From: Hyalangium versicolor | GTDB taxonomy: Bacteria > Myxococcota > Myxococcia > Myxococcales > Myxococcaceae | Reading direction: 5' to 3' | NCBI RefSeq assembly: GCF_020103695.1 | Contig: NZ_JAHXBF010000012.1 | Span: forward strand, 124,001 to 188,000 | Length of the DNA: 64,000 nt | Shown: piece after piece, positions 16,571 to 30,351 of the stretch | How the letters are laid out: each line of letters begins with the position of its first letter | How positions within the stretch are numbered: position 1 is the first letter of the stretch | Made by a program: the position numbers and the translations under genes | Notes under the pieces: model-generated | Told to the model about the DNA's origin: nothing | The model's database searches: none | The model's input: only the letters and a program-made list of their open reading frames with translations

Positions 16571-19429
16571 TCAGTTCTGGATGGTGATGCTCACGCCCTG
16601 GGACACGGTGAGGTTCCCCGCCGCGTCGTAGGCCTTGGCCGTCACGGTGTACGTGCCGTTGGGCAACCTCAGCGAGTTGAAGTTCACCTGGTAGGGCGCC
16701 TTCGAGTCGTAGCCGGCATACAGCGTGCCCACGTAGAAGTTGACCTGATCCACCGCATGATCGTCCGTGGCATTCGCCGTCAGGGCCACCGTGCCACTCA
16801 CCACTGAGCCACCCGCAGGCCCGGTGAGGCTGACAGTGGGCGGAGTGAAATCATTGTCGACCCACACCGCCAGTTGGACCTCGCTGGCGTTCCCCAGCGA
16901 ATCGAAGGCCTTGGCCTTCAGGGTGTGGCTGCCATTGGCCACAGCCAGCGTGTTCCAGGACAGGCTGTAGGGAGCGCTGGTATCCGAGGCCAGCAGCACG
17001 CTCCCATCGTAGAACTCCACGCGCGAGACACCGTGCAGATCGCTGGCCGAGGCCTCCACGTTCACCGTGCCCTGCAGCGTGGTGCTCACCGGAGAGGTCA
17101 GCGCCACCGCCGGCGCGGTGTTGTCCACCGTCACGGAGATGCCCGCCGAGTCCGTCGTCTGGTCCGCGCTGTCCACCGCTCGGGCAGTGAGCACGTACGT
17201 CCCATCCGCCACGCTCGTCGTGTTCCAGTTCAGCTCGAACGGCGCCAGGGGAGCGAGACCAAGCTCGCTGCCGCCCGCGTAGAACAGGACTCGCGCGACG
17301 CCATTGTCATCGCTGGCATTGGTCGTCAGCTTCACCGTGCCCCCCACGATGGCGCCATTCCCGGGAGCCGTGAGCGACACCTGGGGCGGAGCATCTGGCT
17401 GACTCACCGCGAAGATCAGATCATCGTTATCGCTGTAGGACAACTCGGAGCAACTGGCGGACACGCCCTTGTAGCGGAAGACGCCACGGATGGCCTGCAG
17501 CCCACCCGCGGGCAGCGTGAAGCTGGTGGAGAGCATCTGACTGCCCGCCAGTGCCGGCTGGAGCGAGCCCAGGTACGTCCACACGGGATTGTTGGCATCC
17601 GGCGCATGGAAGAGATCCAACCAATCGTAGGACGGGGTCGACCACGCCCACACGGTGGCCGAGATGTTCACCTGCTTGCCCTCCACCAACGGGCTGCCGT
17701 CCACGGTGGAGATGCGCAGCCGATCCAACGACTCATCATAGTGGTAGATGCCGGAGTTCCCATCCGGGCAGCTCGAGGCGATGGTGTTCGGAGCGTTGAC
17801 CTCGGGCCCGAGAAAGCCACGGCCATCGAGGAGCGGGCCGGAGTCGCAGAAGGAGCTCACGCTGGTGCAGATGGGCACCCGGCGCGTCGAGTCGTAGCTG
17901 GCCATACCCGGGTTCAGCACGACGACGCCCACAGGGTCGCTGCTGCCCACGTTGAACAACGTGTCATACGCCTTGGCCACCAGTGTGGTCGAGCCGTTCG
18001 CCGCCGTGGTGGTGGTGTCCCACGAGAACTCATACGGCGGCACGAAGTCGGTGAAACGAAGACGACCATTGACCCAGAACTCCACGCGATCGAGGGCCAG
18101 GTTGTCCGAGGCATTGGCGCTGACGAGCACGGTGCCCTGCAGGGTGGAGCCTCCCGAGGGAGCCGTGAGCTGCACCTGGGGCACGGTGATATCACCGCCC
18201 GCCTGGATGAAGCCCGAGTAGAGCAGGCGGTTGGGCGAGCCCGCCCCCGGAGACACGATGCGGCCCACCGAGGCGAAGCCCGTCAATACCGACGCCACCG
18301 TCTCGGTCGAGGCTGAGGGGTTGGCCTGCAGGTAGAGCGCCGCCGCCCCGGCCACGTACGGGCTGGCCATGGAGGTACCGCTGAGCATCTCCGACGCGGT
18401 GTCGCTGGTGTTCCAGGCGGAGGTGATATCGGCGCCCGGCGCGAGGATGTCCACGCAGCTTCCGAAGTTGGCGAGCAAGGCCCGCTCGTCGTTGGCATCG
18501 GTGGCGCTCACGGTGATGGCCTCGGCGGTGCGCGCCGGAGAAACACTGCAGGCGTTGATGAAGTCGTTGCCGGCGGCCAGCGTATAGGTGACGCCCGAGG
18601 CAATGGAATTACGGACCGCCTGATCGAGTGCGCCCGAGGCCTCCTCGACCAGACTCATGTTGGCCACCGCGGGCGAGACGTGATGGGCCGTCACCCAATC
18701 CACGCCAGCGATGACGCTCGAGGTGGTGCCCTCACCCGTGCAGTCGAGCACGCGCACCGGGTGGAGCGTCACCCCTTTGGCGACGCCCCAAGTCGTGCCT
18801 CCCAGGATACCTGCCACGTGTGTGCCATGGCCGTTGCAGTCCTCCGCCGTGCCTCCCGCGCTCACCGCGTCGTAGCCAGCGCCGATGCGCCCCTGGAACT
18901 GCGTGTGACTCCGGCGGATGCCCGTGTCGATGACGTACGCATGCACCCCCGCCCCCGTCATCCAGTAGCTGTAACTGCCGCTGAGCGGCAGGTCCCTCTG
19001 ATCGATGCGATCCAGCCCCCACGTGACGTTGAGCTGCTCGGTCGCGGTGCGCGCTACCGCGTCCTGCTCGACCAGTTCCACACGCGGATCCCGGCGCAGC
19101 CCCTCCACCTTCGCCTCATCCATCTCCGCGACAAAACCGCTCAGCGCATGGGAGTAGGTCTGCTCCACCTTCGCGCCGTGCTCCTGAGCGAGGCTCGTGG
19201 CGAGCTGTTGGATCTCCTGCGCCTGAAGACGCTGGGAGGCCGCGGGTTGCCGCAACACGACGATGTAGCGGCGGGGAACGAGCTTCTTGATCGGACGGGC
19301 CTGCACCAGATCCTTCTGCATGGAGGCCGACGACAGCTCCGAGGGCTGCGGCTCGGACTCCGCGCCACAACCCGCCAGGGCGAGGCCCATCAGCGCACCC
19401 GCCAGGAATTTCAAACTGGAATTTCTCAT
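16571..19429 (-). CDS. Subtilisin-like (S8) protease lipoprotein with Ig-like repeats
   Basis: Secreted serine protease of 952 residues, probably lipid-anchored at C21 (LALAGC). An inhibitor I9-type propeptide (about 50-125: RRYIVVLRQPA, ALSGFVAEM) is followed by the proteinase K-like S8 domain (about 135-400). The triad is D168 (VIDTG), H201 (GHGTHVAG) and S353 (SGTSMASP), with oxyanion N288 (AAGND). After that come five Ig-like modules, each with TAPS/G.., A-x-D, and VEFWVNG or VxFYxG, separated near residues 510-620 by a cysteine-containing domain. The Ig-like repeats probably bind other cells or polymers. The ATG at 19429 follows GAGAGGG. It is divergent from the chitosanase gene. Confidence 0.9.
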   Translation of the reverse strand: MRNSSLKFLAGALMGLALAGCGAESEPQPSELSSASMQKDLVQARPIKKLVPRRYIVVLRQPAASQRLQAQEIQQLATSLAQEHGAKVEQTYSHALSGFVAEMDEAKVEGLRRDPRVELVEQDAVARTATEQLNVTWGLDRIDQRDLPLSGSYSYWMTGAGVHAYVIDTGIRRSHTQFQGRIGAGYDAVSAGGTAEDCNGHGTHVAGILGGTTWGVAKGVTLHPVRVLDCTGEGTTSSVIAGVDWVTAHHVSPAVANMSLVEEASGALDQAVRNSIASGVTYTLAAGNDFINACSVSPARTAEAITVSATDANDERALLANFGSCVDILAPGADITSAWNTSDTASEMLSGTSMASPYVAGAAALYLQANPSASTETVASVLTGFASVGRIVSPGAGSPNRLLYSGFIQAGGDITVPQVQLTAPSGGSTLQGTVLVSANASDNLALDRVEFWVNGRLRFTDFVPPYEFSWDTTTTAANGSTTLVAKAYDTLFNVGSSDPVGVVVLNPGMASYDSTRRVPICTSVSSFCDSGPLLDGRGFLGPEVNAPNTIASSCPDGNSGIYHYDESLDRLRISTVDGSPLVEGKQVNISATVWAWSTPSYDWLDLFHAPDANNPVWTYLGSLQPALAGSQMLSTSFTLPAGGLQAIRGVFRYKGVSASCSELSYSDNDDLIFAVSQPDAPPQVSLTAPGNGAIVGGTVKLTTNASDDNGVARVLFYAGGSELGLAPLAPFELNWNTTSVADGTYVLTARAVDSADQTTDSAGISVTVDNTAPAVALTSPVSTTLQGTVNVEASASDLHGVSRVEFYDGSVLLASDTSAPYSLSWNTLAVANGSHTLKAKAFDSLGNASEVQLAVWVDNDFTPPTVSLTGPAGGSVVSGTVALTANATDDHAVDQVNFYVGTLYAGYDSKAPYQVNFNSLRLPNGTYTVTAKAYDAAGNLTVSQGVSITIQN

Positions 19430-19483
19430 GTGTCCCTCTCTTTCAGCTCCCTGAAAAACTGCTCTAACGGTGAATACCTTTCC

Positions 19484-19518
19484 GTCAGACATGGACAGTT
19501 TTAACTGGGTGGTCTGAC
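19484..19518. promoter_or_regulatory. 7-bp inverted repeat between the divergent protease and chitosanase genes
   Basis: GTCAGAC (19484-19490) and GTCTGAC (19512-19518) are reverse complements 21 bp apart, about two helical turns, in the AT-richer middle of the divergent region. They could be an operator shared by the two hydrolase genes. Confidence 0.35.
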
Positions 19519-19625
19519 AAAAACGGGATATCTGATTTATCCGAGATCGCTTGGGGTTTTCCGGTATCTCATCTGCGTTGCATCAGCAGCACAGGTTGGA
19601 AACCGGCACGAAAAGGAGCAGCACC

Positions 19626-21032
19626 ATGAGCAAGCGTCACTACGGGGTATCCCGCAGATGGAGCCACCGGCTGGCATTGGCTGGGCTGGCCGCCACGGTC
19701 ATCGCCTGCGGAAGCGCGGAGGAGAGCCAGGAGGAACTACCAGAGCCGAACGTCGCGGCGCTCGCAGCCTGTTCCTACACCATCACGACGAACACCTACG
19801 TGGGCTCGGATTACTGGGGCACGATCACGTTCCGCAACACGGGCACGGCCGCGATGACTCGCCCGACCATCGCCTTCGGCGTCCCGAGCGGCGTCACGTG
19901 CGACCATGACGAGGCCGGCTGGACGCATACCCAGAGCGGCACCGTCTGCACCTACTCACGGACCTCGAACCTCACCGTCGGCGTGAACAGCTCCTATACG
20001 TTCGAGTACTCGACGACTTCGTCCTCCTCGTTCACCGCCACCAACATCCAGATTTCGGATTCGAGCTGCGGCTCCAGTGGTGGCACGGACGGTGGATCCG
20101 ATGGCGGCACGGATGGCGGCACGGACGGCGGTTCCGGAGGTTCTGATGGTGGCACGGACGGCGGGACCGATGGAGGCACCTTCGGGATGACGGCCAACCA
20201 GAAGAAGGTGGCCGAGGCCCTCACCAGCATCTGGGAGAACGACACGCCAACCCTCGACTACGCGTACTCGGAGGACATCGACGATGGCCGGGGCTACACG
20301 AACGGGCGCGCGGGCTTCTGCACCGGCACGGGCGACGCCATCATGGTCATCCAGTGCTACGTGGCGAAGCGGAGCGCCGCCAATGGCAACCTGATGGCCA
20401 AGTACATGTCGGGGCTCACCACCATCAACAACCGCTTCCTCTCGACCGGTGAGGATCAGGCCTCGACGGCCGAGCTCGACGCGGTCGGCAACTGGCCCTC
20501 CGACTGGGCCACCAGCTACAACAACTCCACCACCCGCGCGGACTTCAAAGGCTGCCAGGATCAGATCAGCGATCAGCTCTATTACACGCCGGCCATGAAC
20601 ACGGCCGCGAAGTGGGGGCTCGTCAAGGCGCTCACGAAGGCCGAGCTCTACGACGCCTTCATCAACCACGGCGAGGACGGAGCCAAGGCCATCATCAAGG
20701 CCACCAACACCGCGCTCGGAAACAGCGGCCAGGTGGCTCCTGTCATCGGCTACAACGGCATCACCGAGAGCGCCTGGCTGCAGAAGTTCCTCGAGAAGCG
20801 CCGGGACACGCTCTCCTCCGACTCGACCTGGGTCGATGCCGTCGATCGCGTCGCCGCCTACGAGAAGCAGCGCAGACTGGGCAACTGGGACCTCTCCACC
20901 GCCGTCCGGAACGACGTGCGCGCCCGGGACTGCTGGGGCACGAGCTATCCGAGCAGCGGGTACACGGTGAGGTCCATCAACCCCGATGGCACCTGGAGCA
21001 CGCCGTCCTCGTACACGTACTCGTGTAACTGA
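19626..21032 (+). CDS. GH46 chitosanase with N-terminal CBM2-like domain
   Basis: Endo-chitosanase of 468 residues that cleaves beta-1,4 glucosamine chains. The signal ends in VIAC28, a plausible lipobox, so it may be anchored at the surface. Residues about 48-148 look like a carbohydrate-binding domain of CBM2 type, with C49, C92, C108 and C148. A linker of (G/S)TDGG units covers about 150-187. The GH46 domain follows, with the catalytic pair E204 (SIWEN) and D220 (EDIDDGRGYT) matching E22 and D40 of the Streptomyces N174 enzyme. The ATG at 19626 has AAAAGGAG upstream at good spacing. It is divergent from the subtilisin gene, and both would help in attack on fungal or bacterial prey. Confidence 0.92.
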   Translation: MSKRHYGVSRRWSHRLALAGLAATVIACGSAEESQEELPEPNVAALAACSYTITTNTYVGSDYWGTITFRNTGTAAMTRPTIAFGVPSGVTCDHDEAGWTHTQSGTVCTYSRTSNLTVGVNSSYTFEYSTTSSSSFTATNIQISDSSCGSSGGTDGGSDGGTDGGTDGGSGGSDGGTDGGTDGGTFGMTANQKKVAEALTSIWENDTPTLDYAYSEDIDDGRGYTNGRAGFCTGTGDAIMVIQCYVAKRSAANGNLMAKYMSGLTTINNRFLSTGEDQASTAELDAVGNWPSDWATSYNNSTTRADFKGCQDQISDQLYYTPAMNTAAKWGLVKALTKAELYDAFINHGEDGAKAIIKATNTALGNSGQVAPVIGYNGITESAWLQKFLEKRRDTLSSDSTWVDAVDRVAAYEKQRRLGNWDLSTAVRNDVRARDCWGTSYPSSGYTVRSINPDGTWSTPSSYTYSCN

Positions 21033-21049
21033 ACCGGCGCTCGAGCCGC

Positions 21050-21550
21050 TCAGTCGGCGCAGAACGGAGGATGCACAGCAACGAGGACCGTCTCACCCAA
21101 GGCGGCCTCGTTGAGCGCGTGTCCGATCCGCTCGAGGCTGGAGTCCACATCCGCCCAATCCGACAGAAACACGATGACGGCTTCGTACTTCGGGTCCGCC
21201 GTGCGATCGCAGTTCCCGCGCAGCGGGCTCACGAAGCTTTGGTGGAAGGACGGCGTGCCGTGGAGGGCCTTGGAAACGACCTCCATATCGAAGTCACTCG
21301 CCTGGATGAGGTCGTCCGGAGCTCTGTCCTCGAAGAGCCGCTGACCCGTGGTCCCTCGCACCAAGAAGAGTCCGTTGAAGTCGCTGGGGGGGTTCGGGCA
21401 CTCCGCCACGGCGAAGCCAGTCTGATCGTCGAACGCCAGCGTCACATCGGAACGAGAGCCCGCAGGCGGCTCGAGGCAGGGCTCAACCGAATCTCCGCAA
21501 GCCACGAGCGCGGACACCGCCAGGATTCCGACAGCCAGAGCCCTTCTCAT
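21050..21550 (-). CDS. Putative lipoprotein, unknown function
   Basis: I do not recognise a family. The protein is 166 residues with a lipoprotein signal ending ALVAC18. Cysteines at CLEPP, AECPN, GNCDR and PPFCAD may form two disulphides. The body has alternating short strands (VTLAFDDQTGFAVAE; YEAVIVFLSDWADVD). It begins 7 nt after the gatB stop, so it lies at the tail of the gatCAB run, probably by chance of transcription. Confidence 0.75.
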   Translation of the reverse strand: MRRALAVGILAVSALVACGDSVEPCLEPPAGSRSDVTLAFDDQTGFAVAECPNPPSDFNGLFLVRGTTGQRLFEDRAPDDLIQASDFDMEVVSKALHGTPSFHQSFVSPLRGNCDRTADPKYEAVIVFLSDWADVDSSLERIGHALNEAALGETVLVAVHPPFCAD

Positions 21551-21557
21551 GCGGTGC

Positions 21558-23003
<1,446 letters not shown>

Positions 23004-23024
23004 GGCGGTACCTGGGGCGCTCCG

Positions 23025-24485
23025 CTAGAGCGGGGCAAAGCGGCGGTGGAAGTCGTGCTCACGCTCGAAGGCTCGGCCAATGCGCAGCAGTCGCGCCTCG
23101 TCGAACGGCTTGCCGAGAATCTGAAGCCCAATGGGCAGGTTCGACTTCGTGAAGCCGCACGGCAGCGACAGCCCGGGCAGCCCCGCCAGGTTGCACGGCA
23201 GGGTGAACACGTCCATGAGGTACATGGACAGCGGATCGTCCACCTTGTCACCCAGCTTGAACGGAGGCACTGGCGAGATCGGCGAGAGGATGGCGTCCAC
23301 CTGCTCGTAGGCCTTCGTGAAGTCCTGCCGGATCAGCGTGCGCACCTTCTGGGCACGCAGGTAGTAGGCATCGTAGTAGCCAGCGGACAGCGCGTACGTG
23401 CCCAGCATGATGCGGCGCTTCACCTCGGAGCCGAAGCCCCGATCCCGCGTCTGGCCGTACATCTCCCGCAGGCCCTTCGCGTCCTTGGCGCGCAGGCCGT
23501 AGCGCACGCCATCGTAACGAGCGAGGTTGCTGGAGGCCTCCGCCGGCGCCAGGAGGTAGTAGGTGGCCAGTGCGTACTTCGTATGCGGCAGCGACACGTC
23601 CACGAGCGTCGCGCCCAGACGCTCGTAGGCCTTCATGGCCTCGCGCACCGTGGCCTGTACCTCCGGATCCATGCCGTCGATGAAGTACTCGCGTGGCACG
23701 CCCAGCTTCAGGCCTCGAACGCCACCCTCGAGATCCTCCCGGTAGTCCGGTGCCTCCACGGCCGCGGAGGTGGAATCGAGCGGATCATGCCGGGCGATGA
23801 GTTGCAGCAGCGCCGCCGCATCCGCCACCGTGCGCGCCATGGGCCCCACCTGGTCCAGCGACGAGGCGAAGGCGATGACGCCATAGCGCGACACGCGCCC
23901 GTAGGTGGGCTTGAGCCCCACCAGGTTGGTGAACGCCGCCGGCTGACGGATGGATCCGCCCGTGTCCGTACCCAGCGCACCGAATGCCTCACGGGCCGCC
24001 ACGGCTGCCGCGGAGCCTCCCGAGGAACCTCCCGGCGTACGGTCCAGCGCCCACGGGTTGTGCGTAGGCCCGAACGCACTGCCCTCATTGGACGAGCCCA
24101 TGGCGAACTCGTCCATGTTCAGCTTGCCGAGGAGCGGAAGTCCCGCCTGCTTCAGCAGCCCCACCACCGTCCCATCGAACGGCGGGACGAAGCCCTGCAG
24201 GATGCGAGAGCCGCAGGTCGTCTCCACCCCCTCGGTGAGGAAGATGTCCTTGAGCCCGATGGGCACTCCGTCCAGCGGGCTCGCGGGGTTGCCCGCCTTG
24301 CGGCGCGCATCGCTGGCCTCGGCCGCCGCCAGCGCGCCCTTCTCGTCCACTCGCAGGAAGGCCTTCACCTTCCCATCCACCTGGGCGATCCGCGCCAGGC
24401 ACGCCCGCGTCGCCTCCACGGAGGAGACCTCGCGCGCGGCCAGCTTCGCCGCCAGCTCCAGCATCGACAGGTCGGTCAGCTCCAT
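23025..24485 (-). CDS. gatA: Aspartyl/glutamyl-tRNA amidotransferase subunit A
   Basis: GatA, 486 residues, is the amidase that releases ammonia from glutamine. The amidase signature has the catalytic Lys in GVPIGLKDIFLTEG and the Ser pair in GGSSGGSAAAVAARE, with TGGSIRQPA. All three catalytic residues are present. The ATG at 24485 (MELTDLSMLELAAK) is chosen, although the frame is open 33 codons upstream inside gatC. It begins 4 nt after the gatC stop. Confidence 0.97.
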   Translation of the reverse strand: MELTDLSMLELAAKLAAREVSSVEATRACLARIAQVDGKVKAFLRVDEKGALAAAEASDARRKAGNPASPLDGVPIGLKDIFLTEGVETTCGSRILQGFVPPFDGTVVGLLKQAGLPLLGKLNMDEFAMGSSNEGSAFGPTHNPWALDRTPGGSSGGSAAAVAAREAFGALGTDTGGSIRQPAAFTNLVGLKPTYGRVSRYGVIAFASSLDQVGPMARTVADAAALLQLIARHDPLDSTSAAVEAPDYREDLEGGVRGLKLGVPREYFIDGMDPEVQATVREAMKAYERLGATLVDVSLPHTKYALATYYLLAPAEASSNLARYDGVRYGLRAKDAKGLREMYGQTRDRGFGSEVKRRIMLGTYALSAGYYDAYYLRAQKVRTLIRQDFTKAYEQVDAILSPISPVPPFKLGDKVDDPLSMYLMDVFTLPCNLAGLPGLSLPCGFTKSNLPIGLQILGKPFDEARLLRIGRAFEREHDFHRRFAPL

Positions 24486-24489
24486 GGCC

Positions 24490-24777
24490 TCACTCGATGA
24501 TCTTGGGAACAGCGAAAGCAGTGCCCATCTTGGAAGGAGCGTTGGCCAGCCCCTTCTCCGGCGGCAGCGAGGGCCGCGTCGCATCCTCGCGCAGCAGCGA
24601 GGACGCGAGCGTGGCGTGCGAGGTAGGCTCCACTCCGCTCACGTCGAGCTCCTGGAGCTGCGTCACCGCATCCAGCACCGCGGAGAGCTGCGTCGCATAG
24701 CGCTGCTCCTCCTCGGGCGTCAGCGAGAGCCTCGCCAGGTTGGCCACGTGACGCACCTGCTCGGTCGTGAGCTTCAT
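24490..24777 (-). CDS. gatC: Aspartyl/glutamyl-tRNA amidotransferase subunit C
   Basis: GatC, 95 residues, wraps around and stabilises GatA. The family pattern VRHVANLARLSLTPEE, then LQELDVSGVEPTSHAT and the C-terminal FAVPKIIE, is clear. It is the first of the contiguous gatC-gatA-gatB genes, showing that this host makes Gln-tRNA or Asn-tRNA at least partly by transamidation. Confidence 0.96.
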   Translation of the reverse strand: MKLTTEQVRHVANLARLSLTPEEEQRYATQLSAVLDAVTQLQELDVSGVEPTSHATLASSLLREDATRPSLPPEKGLANAPSKMGTAFAVPKIIE

Positions 24778-24792
24778 CCGGAGCCCCTCCGA

Positions 24793-25119
24793 CTACTTGC
24801 GCTTGAACAGGTTGAGGACGGCGCCCATCACCTTGCCGCCACCCTCGCTCCCCTGCGCGAGGATCTGCTCCAGCTCGCCCGCGTCCAGCCACACGCCATG
24901 GCAGTTGAAGCAGGTGTCGATCTCCACCTTGCCCTTGGTCAGCGTCTGCAGGTCCATGCCGCACTTGGGGCACTTCATGTGGTGGAGCTGCATGAGCTCC
25001 TCGCGCCGCTTGGCGGCCATCTCCTCGGCCTGCTGGAGGGCGAGCTTGCGCTTCTTCTCGATCTCCTCGCGGGCGAAGTACTCCTCCTCGGTGGACGACG
25101 GCTTGTCGAATTCGGGCAT
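24793..25119 (-). CDS. TFIIB-type zinc-ribbon protein
   Basis: Small protein of 108 residues. A charged helix (about 12-45, REEIEKKRKLALQQAEEMAAKRREE in part) precedes a zinc ribbon with C-x2-C (KCPKCGMDL) and C-x2-C (TCFNCHGVWLD), then ELEQIL. This is the zf-TFIIB pattern. The C-terminus ends in a basic LFKRK. The ATG at 25119 has AAGGAG at 6 nt and is preferred to the ATG at 25134. It lies 11 nt downstream of the next zinc-ribbon gene and 15 nt upstream of gatC. Its function is unknown. Confidence 0.85.
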   Translation of the reverse strand: MPEFDKPSSTEEEYFAREEIEKKRKLALQQAEEMAAKRREELMQLHHMKCPKCGMDLQTLTKGKVEIDTCFNCHGVWLDAGELEQILAQGSEGGGKVMGAVLNLFKRK

Positions 25120-25130
25120 GTGGGTCTCCT

Positions 25131-26684
25131 TCACTCCTTCAACCGCTCGATGGCGCTACGCGCGACCGAAGCCTCGGGTCCGTTCGGCAGGATCTCAAGG
25201 TACCGCTCGTAGTAGCGGATTGCCTCTGCCTTCTTTCCCTGGGAGCGGTAGGTCTCCGCAAGTCCCATGATGGCTTCCCCGTATTTTGGATTGATTTTGA
25301 GTGCCTGCTTGAACTCGGGCTCGGCCTGCCGAGGGTCATTCATGTCCAGAAGTGCCAATCCCCGGCCCGTGTAGGGCTCGGGCCGCTCCGGCTCGAGTTC
25401 CGCCGCCTGCGCGTAGGCGTCCAGGGCGCTCTCGGAGCGGTCCCTCTCCCGGAGCCGGTCTCCCTGCGCCATGTAGTAGTCGAAGTCCCGGACCGGGGCC
25501 GGCCGTTTCACACCTGGTGTACCTGCGTCCAGGGGGGCTCCCGCGTCGGCAGGGCTCCCGGCATCCAGGGTCGCCCCTGCGTCCGCACCTGCCCCTGCGT
25601 CCAGGGTTGCGCCCGCGTCTGCCCCAGGCCCCGCATCCCCTTCGAGCCCTGCGTCTCCGGCATCCGGTGCGCCCACGGCGAGTGCTCCCCCGTCCTCCGG
25701 GGTGCCTGCCGAGCTCCCAGCATCAGCTCGAAGCTGCGCCTCGGCGGCGGCTTGCTGTGCGGCGAGGAGCTGCGCCTGCTTCTCCTTCTCCTGCCGCTCT
25801 TTTTCGAGGCGCTCTTTCTCCAACCGCTCCGCTTCGAGCCGCACCGCGGCTGCTCGCTGTGCCTCTTCCTCCGGCCGAGGCATCACGACCAGGAAGTAGT
25901 ACCCCGCCCCTCCCAGCCCGAGCAGCACCAGGAGCGTGATGAGGATCGCAGGCAGCCGGCTCCCCTGGGGCTTCGGCGGAGGCGGCTCCGAGGGAGGCGA
26001 GGGCCGCTGCGGGGACGGAGGCTGCGCCCCAGGAGTCCCTCCTGGAGGAGCCGCTCCGGGCACCAGTCCGAGCTGGGCCTGGAGCACCGCGGCCTTCTGG
26101 GCCTCGTCCACCAGTTGGAAGAAGGTCGCCAGCTCCGCGATGTCCCCCAACCGCTTCCAGGTGTCCCCTGTGACGGAGATCTCGTCATCGCGCACGATCT
26201 TGCGCTCGACGATCCACTTCTGGAGCGTCGTGAGGTCCTTGAGCGTGAAGACGTTGCCGGTGACCTGGCGGACACGCCACTCCCGAGAACCCGAAGAAGC
26301 GGTGGCGGGAGGCAAGGCAGGAGCGGGCGATTCGGGTGGAGGCGCGGCAGTGGCTGCTGGCCGAGCAGCGGGAGCCGGTGGCGGAGCGGCTGGGGCCGGC
26401 GGCGGAGCGGCCGTGGCCACCGGTGGAGGCATGTCGATGGGCGGCGACAGCGGGCGCAGCCCCGGCGGAGGCAACGAAGGCGGAGGAGCCCCGGTCTCCG
26501 ATGAGACCATCAAGGGCGTCTGCGGCACCTTGCTCTGCTTCACCGGCACCGTGACGACCAGGGCCTTCTTCTTCACTACGAAGACGTGGTGGCAGTTGGT
26601 GCACTGGACGGTGACGCCGGTCTCCGAGATCCGGGAGTCGTCAAGCTCGTATTGCGTCTTACAGCGCTCGCAGCGAACGTCCAT
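25131..26684 (-). CDS. Membrane protein with MJ0042 zinc ribbon, GYF-like domain, coiled coil and TPRs
   Basis: A 517-residue protein of a type common in myxobacteria. The N-terminal zinc ribbon (C5-x2-C8 and CTNC near 28-31, MDVRCERCKTQYELDD) is followed by a Pro/Ala-rich linker (about 60-130). A GYF_2-like domain (about 132-190: WRVRQVTGNVFTLKDLTTLQ) and a second Pro-rich linker follow, then one membrane span (about 248-270, LPAILITLLVLLGLGGAGYY). Next come a Glu/Lys coiled coil, a DAGA-type repeat (about 325-395), and TPRs to the end. The N-terminus is probably cytoplasmic and the TPRs outside (inference). The ATG at 26684 begins exactly at the zinc ribbon. It is divergent from ftsK. Confidence 0.85.
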   Translation of the reverse strand: MDVRCERCKTQYELDDSRISETGVTVQCTNCHHVFVVKKKALVVTVPVKQSKVPQTPLMVSSETGAPPPSLPPPGLRPLSPPIDMPPPVATAAPPPAPAAPPPAPAARPAATAAPPPESPAPALPPATASSGSREWRVRQVTGNVFTLKDLTTLQKWIVERKIVRDDEISVTGDTWKRLGDIAELATFFQLVDEAQKAAVLQAQLGLVPGAAPPGGTPGAQPPSPQRPSPPSEPPPPKPQGSRLPAILITLLVLLGLGGAGYYFLVVMPRPEEEAQRAAAVRLEAERLEKERLEKERQEKEKQAQLLAAQQAAAEAQLRADAGSSAGTPEDGGALAVGAPDAGDAGLEGDAGPGADAGATLDAGAGADAGATLDAGSPADAGAPLDAGTPGVKRPAPVRDFDYYMAQGDRLRERDRSESALDAYAQAAELEPERPEPYTGRGLALLDMNDPRQAEPEFKQALKINPKYGEAIMGLAETYRSQGKKAEAIRYYERYLEILPNGPEASVARSAIERLKE

Positions 26685-26859
26685 GTACCCCGCCTGACCA
26701 CTTCGGTCCGATCACCATACTGTCTCCAAGAGCGGTAAGACCTCAAATTCACGCTCCCGGTTCCTCGGACGGCAGGCTGGAAAATTGACCTCCCCCCCTC
26801 CCTCCCTACACTCGCTCGCGCAGTCGCTACAGCCTGCTACGGGATCAAGAGGAACGGTC

Positions 26860-30006
<3,147 letters not shown>

Positions 30007-30021
30007 CGGCTCGAGGAGTCC

Positions 30022-30303
30022 ATGATCGTCGCCATTTCGCGCTTCCGGCCTCCCGCCGAGCAGGCCGAGCAACTGATCGCCCGCTTCCAGGAGCGCTCGC
30101 GGCTCGTGGACAGGCACGAGGGCTTCCTCGGCCTGGAGGTGCTGCGCTCCTTCGAACGCCAGCCGGAGTTCCTGCTGGTGACGCGGTGGCGGGACCGGGA
30201 CGCGCTGCGCGCCTACCTCCAGTCTCCGGACTTCCAGGTGGCCAAGGCCGCCAGTGTCGCGGATGACTCCACCTTCGCGATGTATGAGGTGGTGGGCCAA
30301 TAA
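30022..30303 (+). CDS. Antibiotic biosynthesis monooxygenase (ABM) domain protein
   Basis: Small ABM-fold protein of 93 residues: IVAISRFRPPAEQAEQL, then GFLGLEVLRS, FLLVTRWRDRDALRAYL and a final FAMYEVVGQ. Members include haem-degrading and quinone-forming enzymes, and many have no known substrate. A haem-ligand Asn or His cannot be assigned. It follows ftsK after 15 nt and GAGGAG is close to the ATG, so it may be co-transcribed. Confidence 0.8.
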   Translation: MIVAISRFRPPAEQAEQLIARFQERSRLVDRHEGFLGLEVLRSFERQPEFLLVTRWRDRDALRAYLQSPDFQVAKAASVADDSTFAMYEVVGQ

Positions 30304-30351
30304 GTCTCTTCGTCGTTCCCAAGCGCCTCGGCGTCCGTTAAGGGCGACTCC

